64,000 nucleotides of DNA, from the NCBI GenBank assembly GCA_965220485.1, contig OZ244832.1, positions 2,542,001 to 2,606,000 of the forward strand, in the 5' to 3' direction. Source of the DNA: Aldehydirespirator sp965220485 (lineage in GTDB: Bacteria; Actinomycetota; Acidimicrobiia; Acidimicrobiales; Aldehydirespiratoraceae). Every line of letters starts with the position of its first letter. Within the stretch, counting starts at the first letter, position 1. The notes under the pieces are model-generated. The model saw only the letters and a list, made by a program, of their open reading frames with translations, was not told where the DNA came from and searched no databases. Below, in pieces: positions 45,801 through 51,752 of the stretch. The translations under genes and the position numbers were made by a program.

Positions 45801-48148
45801 GGGTCGCAGGCCAGCCCGGCGTCGGCGCCGGGACAGGCGGCCGCGCCGGTGATGGTGTAGTCCACCGTCACCGTCTCGTCGGCCCGCGGATGAGACAGGG
45901 TCACTGTGAAGCTCTGGTCGGTTCCCTCGGAGTCGCTGAAGTCGCCCACTGACAGCGCAGGCGGCGAGTCCTCGACGATGGTGGCCACGATGTGGGAGTC
46001 GTCGGTGTCCGGATCGGAGTAGCGGTCCTCGAACACTGCGGCGCCGATGGGGTCGGTGAGGTTGTCGAGATCCAAGACGAACGTCTCGTTGCCCTCGGGG
46101 CGGTGGTCGGCGAGCAGCCGCGCCTCGAAGACGTGCTCGGTGACCGCAGGCGGGCCGGCTGTGAATGTGAGCGTCCCCTCGAGCGCCGATCCTGTCAGGT
46201 CGGTGCCGTCGAGCGCTATCGCGTAGTCGGCGTCGGCCTGGCGGGGCCCGGCGGCCGTGTCGGTGCTGCCGCCGATCGTGTAGTCCACCGAAACGTCCTC
46301 GCTGAGCTGCGCCTGTGAGCCGTTCACGGTGAGGCTCACCGTGAACTTGAGCGGGTTGGGCTGGCCCTCGGTTCCGGTGGCGTCGGCCGGGTCAGCTGTG
46401 ATCGACACCGTAGGGATGTCGTCGTTGCGGATCGTGCCGACAGCGCCCTCACCGGGCTCCACAACAGCCTCGCCGCCGTCGGTGGGGATCGAGATCTCGA
46501 GCCAGAACGTCTCGTCGAACTCCACCAGGGCGTCGTCGCAGGTCCTGACCGGCCGCAGGTCCACCGCCTGTAGATGGTTGTGGGGGTACTTGACGGTGAT
46601 GCTGTCGATCAACTCCAGGTAGTCGTCGTCGCCGTCGCAGGGGGCCGCGCCCCGCTCGGCGTGGCGCGAGGCGAGGTTGTGGTCGACGAGGCGGTAGCCC
46701 ACTGTGATGTCCGCGGAGGGATCGCGGTCCAGGCTCAGACTGAACGTGAGCCGGTCCCCCTCGTCGACGGTCACATCCGCGGCCGTCACCCTCACCTCGT
46801 CGTCGCGGATCTCACAGGTCACCTCCCTGACGCTTCCCAGCGGCGCGCCGTTCTCGTTGGACAGCCGCACCGTGAATGTCTCGGTGTCCTCGCCTTCGGG
46901 CGCTGCTCTGTCGTCGAGGATCTGCACGGTCACCAGCATGTTGGTGCCGGGGGAGTTGAAGGTCACCGGGTTGTGCGGCGATGTCGCCAGCAGCGCCGTG
47001 TAGTCGCTGGCTGCTTCGGCGGTTACGTCCGCGGTGGTGACATCGACGGTCACGGTGGAAGCACTGGGAGCGAACGCTGTGTTGTGCTCGTCGCGCAGGC
47101 GCACCTCCAAGGTCACCGACTCGCCCTCGTCCACCTGGCACGAGGGCGCATGCAAGAACAGATACGGCGGCGGGTCGTCGTCTTCCACCACACCGGTCGC
47201 GGTCACCCGGTCGTCGTCCAGTTCGGCGACTGAGTCCGGCAGCGGGTCGCCCGTCGAGGGATCGACGAGGCCGACCAGTCTCAGCACCAGCCGCTCCGTC
47301 CCCTCATAGACCATGTCGTCCTCGTTCACGAGGGTGACCGAGATGTCGACGGAGTCGGTGCCTCCAGCCAACAGCACGCTCTCCGGCGGCGCCGGCGGCG
47401 CAGGCGGCGGCAGCGCAGGCGGCGCAGGCAGCATGTAGTCGAGTCCCGGGTCGGCGGCGCGATCGAGTTGATACACCACCAGGATGTCCTGGATGACCGG
47501 GGCGGCGATGTCCACTTTGAAGTTCAACGCGGCTGCGGTCTCGACGACTGTGAAGCTGTCTCGAGAGAACCCGATGTCTGGGGGCGGGGGCCGGCGGATG
47601 ATCACCTCGGAGGCCTGCCCTGTGAAGTCCACAGTGGGGAACAGGCCCCGCAGCGGCGCCATCGCGCCGTCGGACCTGCACCCGAACTGCACCCCCAGCA
47701 CCCCGACACCGCCCGAACTGGAGCCCGACGCGGGCTCGAACTCCACCCACTCCTCCTGCACGAACTCATGGGAGCCGCCCCCGTCGTCGGCCGGCGCCCC
47801 CGGGCGCAGCCCGCCCACGCAAAGGAACTCCAGACCCGGCCGGGCCTCGAGCATCTCCTCGACCAACACGTCGCGGTCGGGCCCGCCCCCTTCGTTCTGC
47901 TCGCAGCACAGCGCAGCCGCGGTGGCGGCCTCCTCCGCGGCCAGATCAGCCGTCAGCGCGGCCCGCCCGCCGCGCCCGGCCCACAGCACGAACACCGTCA
48001 ACAACACCAGCACCGGAACCAGCAGCACCAACTCCAACGACACCGACCCCGCCTCATCAACACCCCTTTGCGTTGTTGAGTGGCTCTGGCGTGGCAGTGT
48101 CGGGGCTGGTTGCTCGCCGCGGCGGGTAGGGCTGTAGTCCCCTGTCAT
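36869..48148 (-). CDS. Giant TadE-like prepilin fused to about 29 Calx-beta modules (copy 2)
   Basis: This is one uninterrupted frame of 3,759 residues. The leader ends at Gly34, followed by SVSLE and the helix LVLLVPVLVLLTVFVLWAG, a prepilin cleavage site with Glu at +5. The TadE-like segment with RPGLEFLCVGGLRPG follows to about residue 190, then about 29 Calx-beta modules to the C-terminus, ending LTIREDSCD. Module boundaries show the usual G-T-I-x-D-D-D pattern. The order of variant modules parallels copy 1, but copy 2 ends with about two more modules. Sequence identity to copy 1 is high in the pilin part and modest in the array, so the duplication is old. The ATG 48146-48148 lies 30 bases from a tract of 15 C/G. 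Expected location: the cell surface, anchored by the pilin helix or assembled into the Tad fibre. Confidence 0.85.
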   Translation of the reverse strand: MTGDYSPTRRGEQPAPTLPRQSHSTTQRGVDEAGSVSLELVLLVPVLVLLTVFVLWAGRGGRAALTADLAAEEAATAAALCCEQNEGGGPDRDVLVEEMLEARPGLEFLCVGGLRPGAPADDGGGSHEFVQEEWVEFEPASGSSSGGVGVLGVQFGCRSDGAMAPLRGLFPTVDFTGQASEVIIRRPPPPDIGFSRDSFTVVETAAALNFKVDIAAPVIQDILVVYQLDRAADPGLDYMLPAPPALPPPAPPAPPESVLLAGGTDSVDISVTLVNEDDMVYEGTERLVLRLVGLVDPSTGDPLPDSVAELDDDRVTATGVVEDDDPPPYLFLHAPSCQVDEGESVTLEVRLRDEHNTAFAPSASTVTVDVTTADVTAEAASDYTALLATSPHNPVTFNSPGTNMLVTVQILDDRAAPEGEDTETFTVRLSNENGAPLGSVREVTCEIRDDEVRVTAADVTVDEGDRLTFSLSLDRDPSADITVGYRLVDHNLASRHAERGAAPCDGDDDYLELIDSITVKYPHNHLQAVDLRPVRTCDDALVEFDETFWLEISIPTDGGEAVVEPGEGAVGTIRNDDIPTVSITADPADATGTEGQPNPLKFTVSLTVNGSQAQLSEDVSVDYTIGGSTDTAAGPRQADADYAIALDGTDLTGSALEGTLTFTAGPPAVTEHVFEARLLADHRPEGNETFVLDLDNLTDPIGAAVFEDRYSDPDTDDSHIVATIVEDSPPALSVGDFSDSEGTDQSFTVTLSHPRADETVTVDYTITGAAACPGADAGLACDPGQALADYTVLPNREPLSEAGLTGRLEFAAGPPAVTQRTVEVSLLPDLLPEDAETLRLTLSNPDLAVLTDRDPRTSGVQAYGEGTIVNQGAPPLLFVDDTEAREGERLTFTVTLCNPIAGEDVTVKYRTRAHSAAAGLDFVADSGTLTFPDAMATQQVTQGCGTGVTAKAKTLTVEVATLNDSPDESSEEVHLVLSDRTPDHIGFGKAVGVGRIINVSAATVRVSNPRADEGDPLRYVITLEDNDGNPAVITAPVTVHYSTANRGADGGAACTAGTDYIAPAAGMFTFQPAGTVRAHPVPPVVTCIDTEDEPDETVALVLALAPGTDNAGLGDTEGTGTIVDVAPDLTIDHVTAREGDPLLFQVTLRLDGRPTAAGQAVWFTASTEDGTADAGHDYTARRERLSIPVNGSSVLFEVTTLDDHMSEPPETVRAVLSDPQGAHIDGGVALGTITEACITIDGDDDPGAFTAHDTDVFEDAAWATPQVSLIGPLCENALIVVRSFDGTADGGLQAATNDYSGQLTRDEREFTLPAADTRRARFGRVGFRIAQDDRDEDDETFYMQINWSPNLPPKFQGKPPAIAEVTIIDDDPEPVLRIAEASALEGGDMTFEVSMDRVSERGVTVQYRTVPGSGTAASGVDYTPSGWTTLTFQPRSTTATFAVQTASDTAVEGSETFLVELGMPVHATIGDGTAVGTILEENLPELRIYDASVDEGATDTTMQLRVELSEAAAHTVTVDYSTVERPAGLRAAEEGADYEPVSAQPLEFQPGDTVEFARVTVKADSVPEVDETFLVELANASGAALATATAVGTINGEVTCMEVLDFHEVPRVWTIAEVAAREDSAAMTFVIELLRPACESFGIVFFTNPLFSTAEPNVDFFHMHERRSFRGMHDVLSFEVPLIDDDLDEGDETIVLQFSNPAGRPDVRVTGTIIDDDAVVVSVDDARTSEGDELSFTVRLSVPSERDVVVDYATVAGTAHPAEAGVDYTSATSQTTIPAGRLAAPVRVRTLHDALDEFDETLGLRLSDARVLWSPPQAAPFAPGGDSGVGTIVDDDAPPEARVSGASADEGGALEFVVTLSAPSGREVSIPVATLDGTARAADGDYVALATATSVVFAPGITRQTVRVQTLDDDAVESSEILWLELGPMLADNDTATIGDSLGRGVIRDTSNRQVSVSDAAVIEGGDLAFEIGFSEGPSSRDVTVRYRTRAGTATPGDDYDNQFESATRELKIVAGDTSATVLVPTEWDRLDEDNETLELVLSSPDGAEIVGGTASGVIFDDDPEPALRVSDTEATEADGASATFTLTLSEASGRDVTVDYETADDTANAGADYTAPTGRTPGTMPMTTITAGNTTATVDVALINDDVEEDVETFRLKITGAVNAQRDDSTGVATIIDDDGLPQILVDDPADVYEGDGASAAFTVRLSRADPDNPITVMYSTADGTANAGNDYTASSRTLTFTAGQSARTVTVPLVNDDISEDAETFRLVLSGPSSNAEIGDGEATVLILDDDGLPTLSVADAAAATEGATTAFTITSNREVAQDVTVAYSAVTDPTAAAEAAATVGLDYTATFGTATIAARAATATVSVPLLDDSFDENTETFWLRLASPTGATIVDGTATGTVNDDDPLPAISIADTGAQEGSTLSFEVRLDTVSGRTVTVPWATEALPAGVSAASPGADYTTASGTVTVAPGTITARIEVESLPDDIDEADERFLVQLGTPTNAALDDDTAVGAIRDDDGEPRISIADTTVDEDDGPAIFAVTLSHPSSRPVTVGYDTADGTATTHTAANPGDYAPDQVRTLTIPAAFTAGEISVFINDDTDAEGTETFTITLTNPVNAVIAEGAGTATGTILDDEGTPRLSVTDAQECEDSSSLADCAVRLCRTPRGTWTYEEYMACQQVLAAPGACQEGMCGGDGMFEFAVQLSHASTEETSVRYSTAAASAASPRDYVATTGTLTIPAGDTTASIRVALVDDGVHERQTETFRLVLDNPAGVELVTEQATGTIRDDDLPPLVSAEPFDAFSNENDGFAYHRLSLSHPSDLTGSVDYAFGFVGDRSGLPSLDDTPGTITFAPGVVEQTIDVPLFDNNVSTDTPIWVPRYANAVYRIELSDFFNLSRGFTVGSGVVWDDETAPYVESVAAQDVLEGAGSATFTITLNRFSDTAVTATYRTADGTAAAGSDYTATEATVTFPADALTADVTVPVLDDTDIEADETFTLSIINDPRNSNLTYLAHPINDGQHGIGSATVTIIDDDTDPELAVADTSANENAGTMPFRVTLSRAGASDVTVRYTTADGTAMAGSDYTAASDTLTIETGDTGATVSVPIIDDRDDTETDETFTLTLSDASGADISTTYGTATATIIEDSDLPAMTVDDAARSESLTPYRPYLDFGFSVSEPLTRTVTIDWEVVEVPSLGDEAATIGSDFLPPSAILGINRRTPTSGSLQLRRGRFGNLVSNLYFMGFEVVADTVPERDERFQLVLSNPRGVTLTRTVAWGTIENDDLPIVTVADARASESDGTVVFNLQLHAPGLDPASLAYTTVVMYSADAAASPGDDYTTASGTLDIPAGATTATISVPIIADTADEEDERFLLVLFSPENLEFRDRVAVGVITDDDDGYWIRDRSVWENAGTMDFTLQRDHTSTSPVTVNYRIRTGGSAVGGTECTDADDNYIADYVTPSGTVTMPAAATTATIDIEICDDDDAEGRENLLLELTGVTGRQTIAVGTIVDDERTDLFRINIGDSASRIEALHDTLGAQFQITADRILRGDVTVTWRTEDCLATDTLCPNPATAGTDYTADSGIVTLTSTDPSATVTVNVLNDTTDEDNEQFFVRITDVTAPAVIGSGATHADPVGIGRIIDDDGEPTLYVRDSCAVEGDLARIPVVLSHAHTSHIFGQVSVTGGTATPSDDIGGIGPLNLARRDTTDYIEIEVIQDDIPEGTETLELELNLSPRDLAGIELGDTTATLTIREDSCD

Positions 48149-48177
48149 CTTGATGGCCCGGGGGATGTTGTCGCCCG

Positions 48178-48192
48178 CCCCCCCCCCCCCCC
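48178..48192. repeat. Homopolymer tract of 15 C just upstream of giant gene 2
   Basis: Fifteen C on the plus strand (15 G on the coding strand), 30 bases before the ATG of giant gene 2. The giant's frame stays open upstream through the tract, and the two other frames contain upstream start codons (near 48311 and 48375), so a one-base slip could add an N-terminal extension or change initiation. Confidence 0.9.
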
Positions 48193-48310
48193 GGTTCGGG
48201 CCGCCACAAGCCTCGACCGCGAGTTGAGGTTGATGCTCGAGGGTCTGGCGGCGGGGCGTTGCGGCCGCCCGCTCGGTCCCTCGACGCGCGGCCCGGACCC
48301 ACTGCCGCCA

Positions 48311-48334
48311 CGCTCAGCCCGACAGCGTCGTGCG
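48311..48334 (-). pseudogene. Last 24 bases of a deleted TadE-like gene
   Basis: CGCTCAGCCCGACAGCG plus the next seven bases match the end of the TadE-like gene of cassette 1 (about 30064-30087) at 23 of 24 positions, including its Leu-Ser-Gly-stop. It directly abuts the stop of the lipoprotein gene (48338-48340). Confidence 0.75.
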
Positions 48335-48337
48335 CCG

Positions 48338-49582
48338 CTAGAGGTTCTCCGGCAGCGACCAGTCGGTGTCCTCAACGTTGTCGAGGGTCACTGCGAGGGG
48401 CTCGACGACCACATGTCCGGTCTTGTATGCGCCTTCGAGCAGGAAGTCGCTGCAGGCGGCACCGGCGAGGCGGGCCTGCTCAAAGCGGCGCGGCGCCATG
48501 GCGGCCACCACCAGCCGCTCGCGGATGTGGTCGGCCACCTGGGGGGTCATGTGGTAGCTCACTGCGTACATGTCGCCGTACAGCAGTTGCTCGGCCATCA
48601 CCGCGACCAGCTGCTCGACGCCGGCGTCGGTGTGGAACACGATGTCGGCGTCGCTGTTGTTGAGCACCCACGCCTCCGTCTCGTTGTAGACGGCCACCGG
48701 GTCGTACCCGAAGGATTCGACATCGTCGGGGCCGTTGACCCATACGACTCCGGAGTGGATCTCGCTGAGGCCCGCGACGAAGCCCCTCATCAGGTCATAG
48801 GAGCCCTGGTCGCCGGCGTCGCCGGTGAGCACGCCGGCGACTCGCACCAGGATCCCGCCGTCGGCGGCCCACTGGCCCACCAGCGACCCAGCGGCCTGAC
48901 CCGCCCCAATGTTGTTGGGGCCGTAGAACGCGAACCGCTTGGAATCAGGGCTGTCGCCGCCGACTGCGAACACCGGCACCCCGGCATCGATGGCGGCGTC
49001 GATCGCCTCGTCGAGCTGGCCCGGGTTGGAGGCCTCGACGGCCAGGCAGTCGATGTCGCTGGTGGTCAGCAGCGACTCGACGGTGACCGCCTGGGCGTTG
49101 GGGTCGGCGCTGTTGGGTCCGATCATCCGGGCGTTGATCTCTGCGCCGTGTTCGCCGGAGGCTGCGGCGCCCGCGGCCGACCAACCGTGCTCGAATGACT
49201 CCGCGAAGCTTCCCTCGCCCGTCGCCGCCACCGAGATCACGACGTTGAGGCGCTCCCCGGCCGCGAGCTTGGCCGCGATGCGCTCGGACAGCTCGAAGTT
49301 GCCCCACGCCAGCTCGGCGATGTGGGGCGGGCCCTCGGGCTCGGGCTCTGCGGGCTCCTGCTCGGGCGGCTCGGTCACAGCCGGCTGCTGATCCTCGCCC
49401 GGCTGATCCTCGCCCAACTGGCCGTCAGTGTCTGGCTGAGCTTGCGGTTCCTGTGCCGCGGTTGTCGACGCGGGGACGGCGGGGTCACTGGCGTCTTCAG
49501 GGTCGTCTCCCGCGCAGGCGGAGGCCAGCAGAGCCAGGAGCCCCAACGCGGCGACAACAGTCTTAGAATGATATAATCTCAT
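48338..49582 (-). CDS. RbsB-like sugar-binding lipoprotein (cassette 2)
   Basis: This 414-residue protein is a paralogue of 31132-32529. It has the clear lipoprotein signal MRLYHSKTVVAALGLLALL with lipobox ASAC, a Glu/Pro/Gln-rich linker, and then the same Peripla_BP_4 fold: HIAELAWGNFELSERIAAKL, INARMIGPNSADPNAQ, IDCLAVEASNPGQL, KRFAFYGPNNIGAGQAAG and VNGPDDVESFGYDPVAV. It starts at ATG 49580-49582 with AGGAG upstream. It lacks any transporter partner here and leads into giant gene 2, as its paralogue does for giant gene 1. Binding of a pentose- or hexose-type ligand is the family expectation. The role beside a pilus locus is not known. Confidence 0.82.
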   Translation of the reverse strand: MRLYHSKTVVAALGLLALLASACAGDDPEDASDPAVPASTTAAQEPQAQPDTDGQLGEDQPGEDQQPAVTEPPEQEPAEPEPEGPPHIAELAWGNFELSERIAAKLAAGERLNVVISVAATGEGSFAESFEHGWSAAGAAASGEHGAEINARMIGPNSADPNAQAVTVESLLTTSDIDCLAVEASNPGQLDEAIDAAIDAGVPVFAVGGDSPDSKRFAFYGPNNIGAGQAAGSLVGQWAADGGILVRVAGVLTGDAGDQGSYDLMRGFVAGLSEIHSGVVWVNGPDDVESFGYDPVAVYNETEAWVLNNSDADIVFHTDAGVEQLVAVMAEQLLYGDMYAVSYHMTPQVADHIRERLVVAAMAPRRFEQARLAGAACSDFLLEGAYKTGHVVVEPLAVTLDNVEDTDWSLPENL

Positions 49583-49640
49583 AGGGTTTAGCTCCTATAT
49601 GATGTTATTTTAATGTAACATAAGATTTTGACAGTTGAGA
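49583..49640. promoter_or_regulatory. A+T-rich divergent promoter region
   Basis: This is 58 bases of low G+C between the lipoprotein gene (-) and TadE-like gene 2 (+). A TTGACA at about 49628-49633 points toward the plus strand, and several TA-rich hexamers on the other strand could serve the lipoprotein gene. No exact -10 is assigned. Confidence 0.45.
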
Positions 49641-50294
49641 ATGCGTAGTAGTAGCGTGAAGGAAATGCGACGAGGCCGAAGCGCTGATCGGGACCGCCGC
49701 GACGAGCGCGGCGAGACGCTGGCTCTGCTGGTGGTGTGGCCCGCACTGATAACCGCGATCCTGCTGATGCTGGTCCACGCGTTCATCGTGACCAACGCCC
49801 GGGCCGAGGCCGAGGTGGCCGCGTCCGAGGGGCTGCGCTCGGCGTGGCGCGCCGCAGCCGACTCCGACTTCCTGACCGACCCAGACAACCCGGGCAATGA
49901 CTATGTGGAACCCGAGCCGCATCCTAAGGTGCTGGAGATGGCCGAAGCCGCCAAGTACGCGGTGGCCCGGGCGGCTGCCACTGAGGGCGGCTGGCGCTGG
50001 TGGAGCCCCGGCGCAGCCGAGGTCCACAGCGACTGGTGCCACGAGTACCTCGACCGATCCGACTTGATGAGCTTCGACGATTACTCGCAGGGCCAGCGCC
50101 GGCCGGTCGATGACGAGACGGGATGGGTGAGGGTGGTGGTGTCGGGCGAGGTGTTCGGACCGCTGGCCGCGCTGTGGCCCAACCGCTGGGACCGGATCCA
50201 CGCGGCAGCCCAGGGGCCCGCGATCCTGGTCCCCCCGGCGGACGATGACCAAAGGAGCGGAACCGCAGTGCCCGCCCAGCTCCCGATCTGCTGA
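49641..50294 (+). CDS. TadE-like pseudopilin, copy 2
   Basis: This is 217 residues from ATG 49641. The basic leader MRSSSVKEMRRGRSADRD ends in DERG, followed by ETLALLVVWPALITAILLML, a single N-terminal helix of prepilin type. The acidic residue is at +1, not the usual +5. The extracellular part of about 160 residues has conserved Trp and Cys residues (GGWRWWSPGAAEVHSDWCH) and ends LPIC. It is closely related to the broken copy at 33777-34376. It is divergent from the lipoprotein gene and followed by two coiled-coil genes. It is likely a Tad minor pseudopilin or a pilus-linked surface protein processed by the TadV peptidase at 60181. Confidence 0.7.
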   Translation: MRSSSVKEMRRGRSADRDRRDERGETLALLVVWPALITAILLMLVHAFIVTNARAEAEVAASEGLRSAWRAAADSDFLTDPDNPGNDYVEPEPHPKVLEMAEAAKYAVARAAATEGGWRWWSPGAAEVHSDWCHEYLDRSDLMSFDDYSQGQRRPVDDETGWVRVVVSGEVFGPLAALWPNRWDRIHAAAQGPAILVPPADDDQRSGTAVPAQLPIC

Positions 50295-50308
50295 CCGGAA
50301 GCGCATAG

Positions 50309-50359
50309 CCCATATTGTTGTTATATGAGATTGCATTCTAATCCATGAGGATGTAGACA
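50309..50359 (+). promoter_or_regulatory. Conserved 5' element of the coiled-coil genes, copy 3
   Basis: CCATATTGTTGTTATATGAG, then TTGCATTCTAATCC and GAGGATG before GTG 50360. It shares almost every base with copies at 34391 and 51071. Confidence 0.6.
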
Positions 50360-51013
50360 GTGGCTGTGGACATCAACGGCATCACCCAGCTCGCGACCCT
50401 GCTGGTGTCGGTGCTGGCCATCATCTGGCACCAGCAGCGCAGCAACGACAAGCTCCGACGGGAGTTCCACGAAGACAACCGGCAGCTGCGCCAGGAGTTC
50501 CACGAAAACAACCGGGAACTGCGCCGGGAGTTGCGCCGGGAGTTCCGGCGAGAGAACAGGAAGCTGCGCCGGGAGTTCCGGCGAGAGCACGCGAAGCTGC
50601 ACGCCGACCATGGCGAGTTGAGGCGGGCGTTCGAGAGGCTGGCCGAGATCGTCGTGGACAACGGGCGCAAGCTGGCCCGCATCGAGGGGTTCCTGGGCAT
50701 CGGGATGCCCGACCCGGCCGCAGCCTCAGCACCGGGCGCAGCCATGGCCGCGACACCCCACGACCCCCCGGGCGCAGCGATGGCCGCGACACCCCACGAC
50801 ACCCCGGGCGCCCCGCCGCTGCCGACCCACGACACCCCGGGCGCAGCGATGGCCGCGACACCCCACGACACCCCGGGCGTCCCGCCGCTGCCGTCCCACG
50901 ACACCCCGGGCGCAGCGATGGCCGCGACACCCCACGACACCCCGGACGTCCCGCCGCTGCCGTCCCACGACACCCCGAGCGACGCAGCCCCGCAGGCCCG
51001 GGACTCCGGCTGA
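50360..51013 (+). CDS. Membrane-anchored hendecad coiled-coil protein 3
   Basis: This 217-residue protein is the longest member of the family. It has the shared membrane segment, then about five 11-residue repeats (RREFHEDNRQL, RQEFHENNREL and others), the conserved LARIEGFLGIGMP, and a long tail made of three copies of a roughly 25-residue unit with GAAMAATPHDTPG and PPLPSHDT. The extra tail units and hendecads distinguish it from its neighbours at 34442 and 51122, so unit number changes readily. It lies 65 bases after TadE-like gene 2. Confidence 0.75.
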   Translation: MAVDINGITQLATLLVSVLAIIWHQQRSNDKLRREFHEDNRQLRQEFHENNRELRRELRREFRRENRKLRREFRREHAKLHADHGELRRAFERLAEIVVDNGRKLARIEGFLGIGMPDPAAASAPGAAMAATPHDPPGAAMAATPHDTPGAPPLPTHDTPGAAMAATPHDTPGVPPLPSHDTPGAAMAATPHDTPDVPPLPSHDTPSDAAPQARDSG

Positions 51014-51070
51014 CACCCGACTCGTCGGCGTCCACCCCCAACTCCCGGCCTGCTGACCGGAAGCTCATAA

Positions 51071-51121
51071 CCCATATTGTTGTTATATGAGGTTGCATTC
51101 TAATCCATGAGGAGGTAGACA
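51071..51121 (+). promoter_or_regulatory. Conserved 5' element of the coiled-coil genes, copy 4, with a TadE tail
   Basis: CCCATATTGTTGTTATATGA, GGTTGCATTCTAATCC and GAGGAGG precede GTG 51122. Just before it (51044-51070) is a remnant of the end of the TadE-like gene (CTGCTGACCGGAAG), showing that this copy arose by tandem duplication with part of the preceding gene. Confidence 0.65.
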
Positions 51122-51568
51122 GTGGCTGTGGACATCAGCGGCATCACCCAACTCGCGACCCTGCTGGTGTCGGTGCTGGCCATCATCTGGCACCAGCAGC
51201 GCAGCAACGACAAGCTCCGACGGGAGCTCCGCCGGGAGTTCCGGCGAGACAACAGGAAGCTGCGCCGGGAGTTCCGGCGAGAGCACGCGAAGCTGCACGC
51301 CGACCATGGCGAGTTGAGACGGGCGTTCGAGAGGCTGGCCGAAATCGTCGTGGACAACGGGCGCAAGCTGGCCCGCATCGAGGGGTTCCTAGGCATCGGG
51401 ATGCCCGACCCGGCCGCAGCCTCAGCACCGGGCGCAGCCATGGCCGCGACACCCCACGACCCCCCGGACGCCCCGCCGCCGCCGTCCCACGACCCCCCAG
51501 GCGTCCCGCCGCTGCCGTCCCACGACACCCCGAGCGACGCAGCCCCGCAGGCCCGCGACTCCGGCTGA
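51122..51568 (+). CDS. Membrane-anchored hendecad coiled-coil protein 4
   Basis: This is 148 residues from GTG 51122, with GAGGAGG upstream. It is the shortest family member: the same membrane segment, about three 11-residue repeats (RREFRRDNRKL, RREFRREHAKL, HADHGELRRAF), LAEIVVDNGRKLARIEGFLG, and a short Pro-rich tail. It is a tandem duplicate of the gene at 50360. Same likely topology as the others: one membrane helix, a rod and a flexible tail. Confidence 0.75.
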   Translation: MAVDISGITQLATLLVSVLAIIWHQQRSNDKLRRELRREFRRDNRKLRREFRREHAKLHADHGELRRAFERLAEIVVDNGRKLARIEGFLGIGMPDPAAASAPGAAMAATPHDPPDAPPPPSHDPPGVPPLPSHDTPSDAAPQARDSG

Positions 51569-51606
51569 CACCCGACTCGCCGGCGTCCACCCCCAACTCG
51601 GGGGAA

Positions 51607-51650
51607 ATTGGCAGCGCTGAGAGCGCTCTTCGGCCTCCTCTGCTGCCAAT
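51607..51650. terminator. Stem-loop downstream of coiled-coil gene 4
   Basis: ATTGGCAGC (51607-51615) pairs perfectly with GCTGCCAAT (51642-51650); inside is GCGCTGAGAGCGC. The same block follows coiled-coil gene 2. It may end plus-strand transcription before the convergent pilin operon. Confidence 0.5.
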
Positions 51651-51752
51651 TCGGCGACCAGATGGCCCGGCACCACAAGCCTCAACACGCCCCCATCACC
51701 GAACCACCGGTGGATCCAGGCCAAGGGCTCCCCGGCCACCGCCGGCCCCCGC

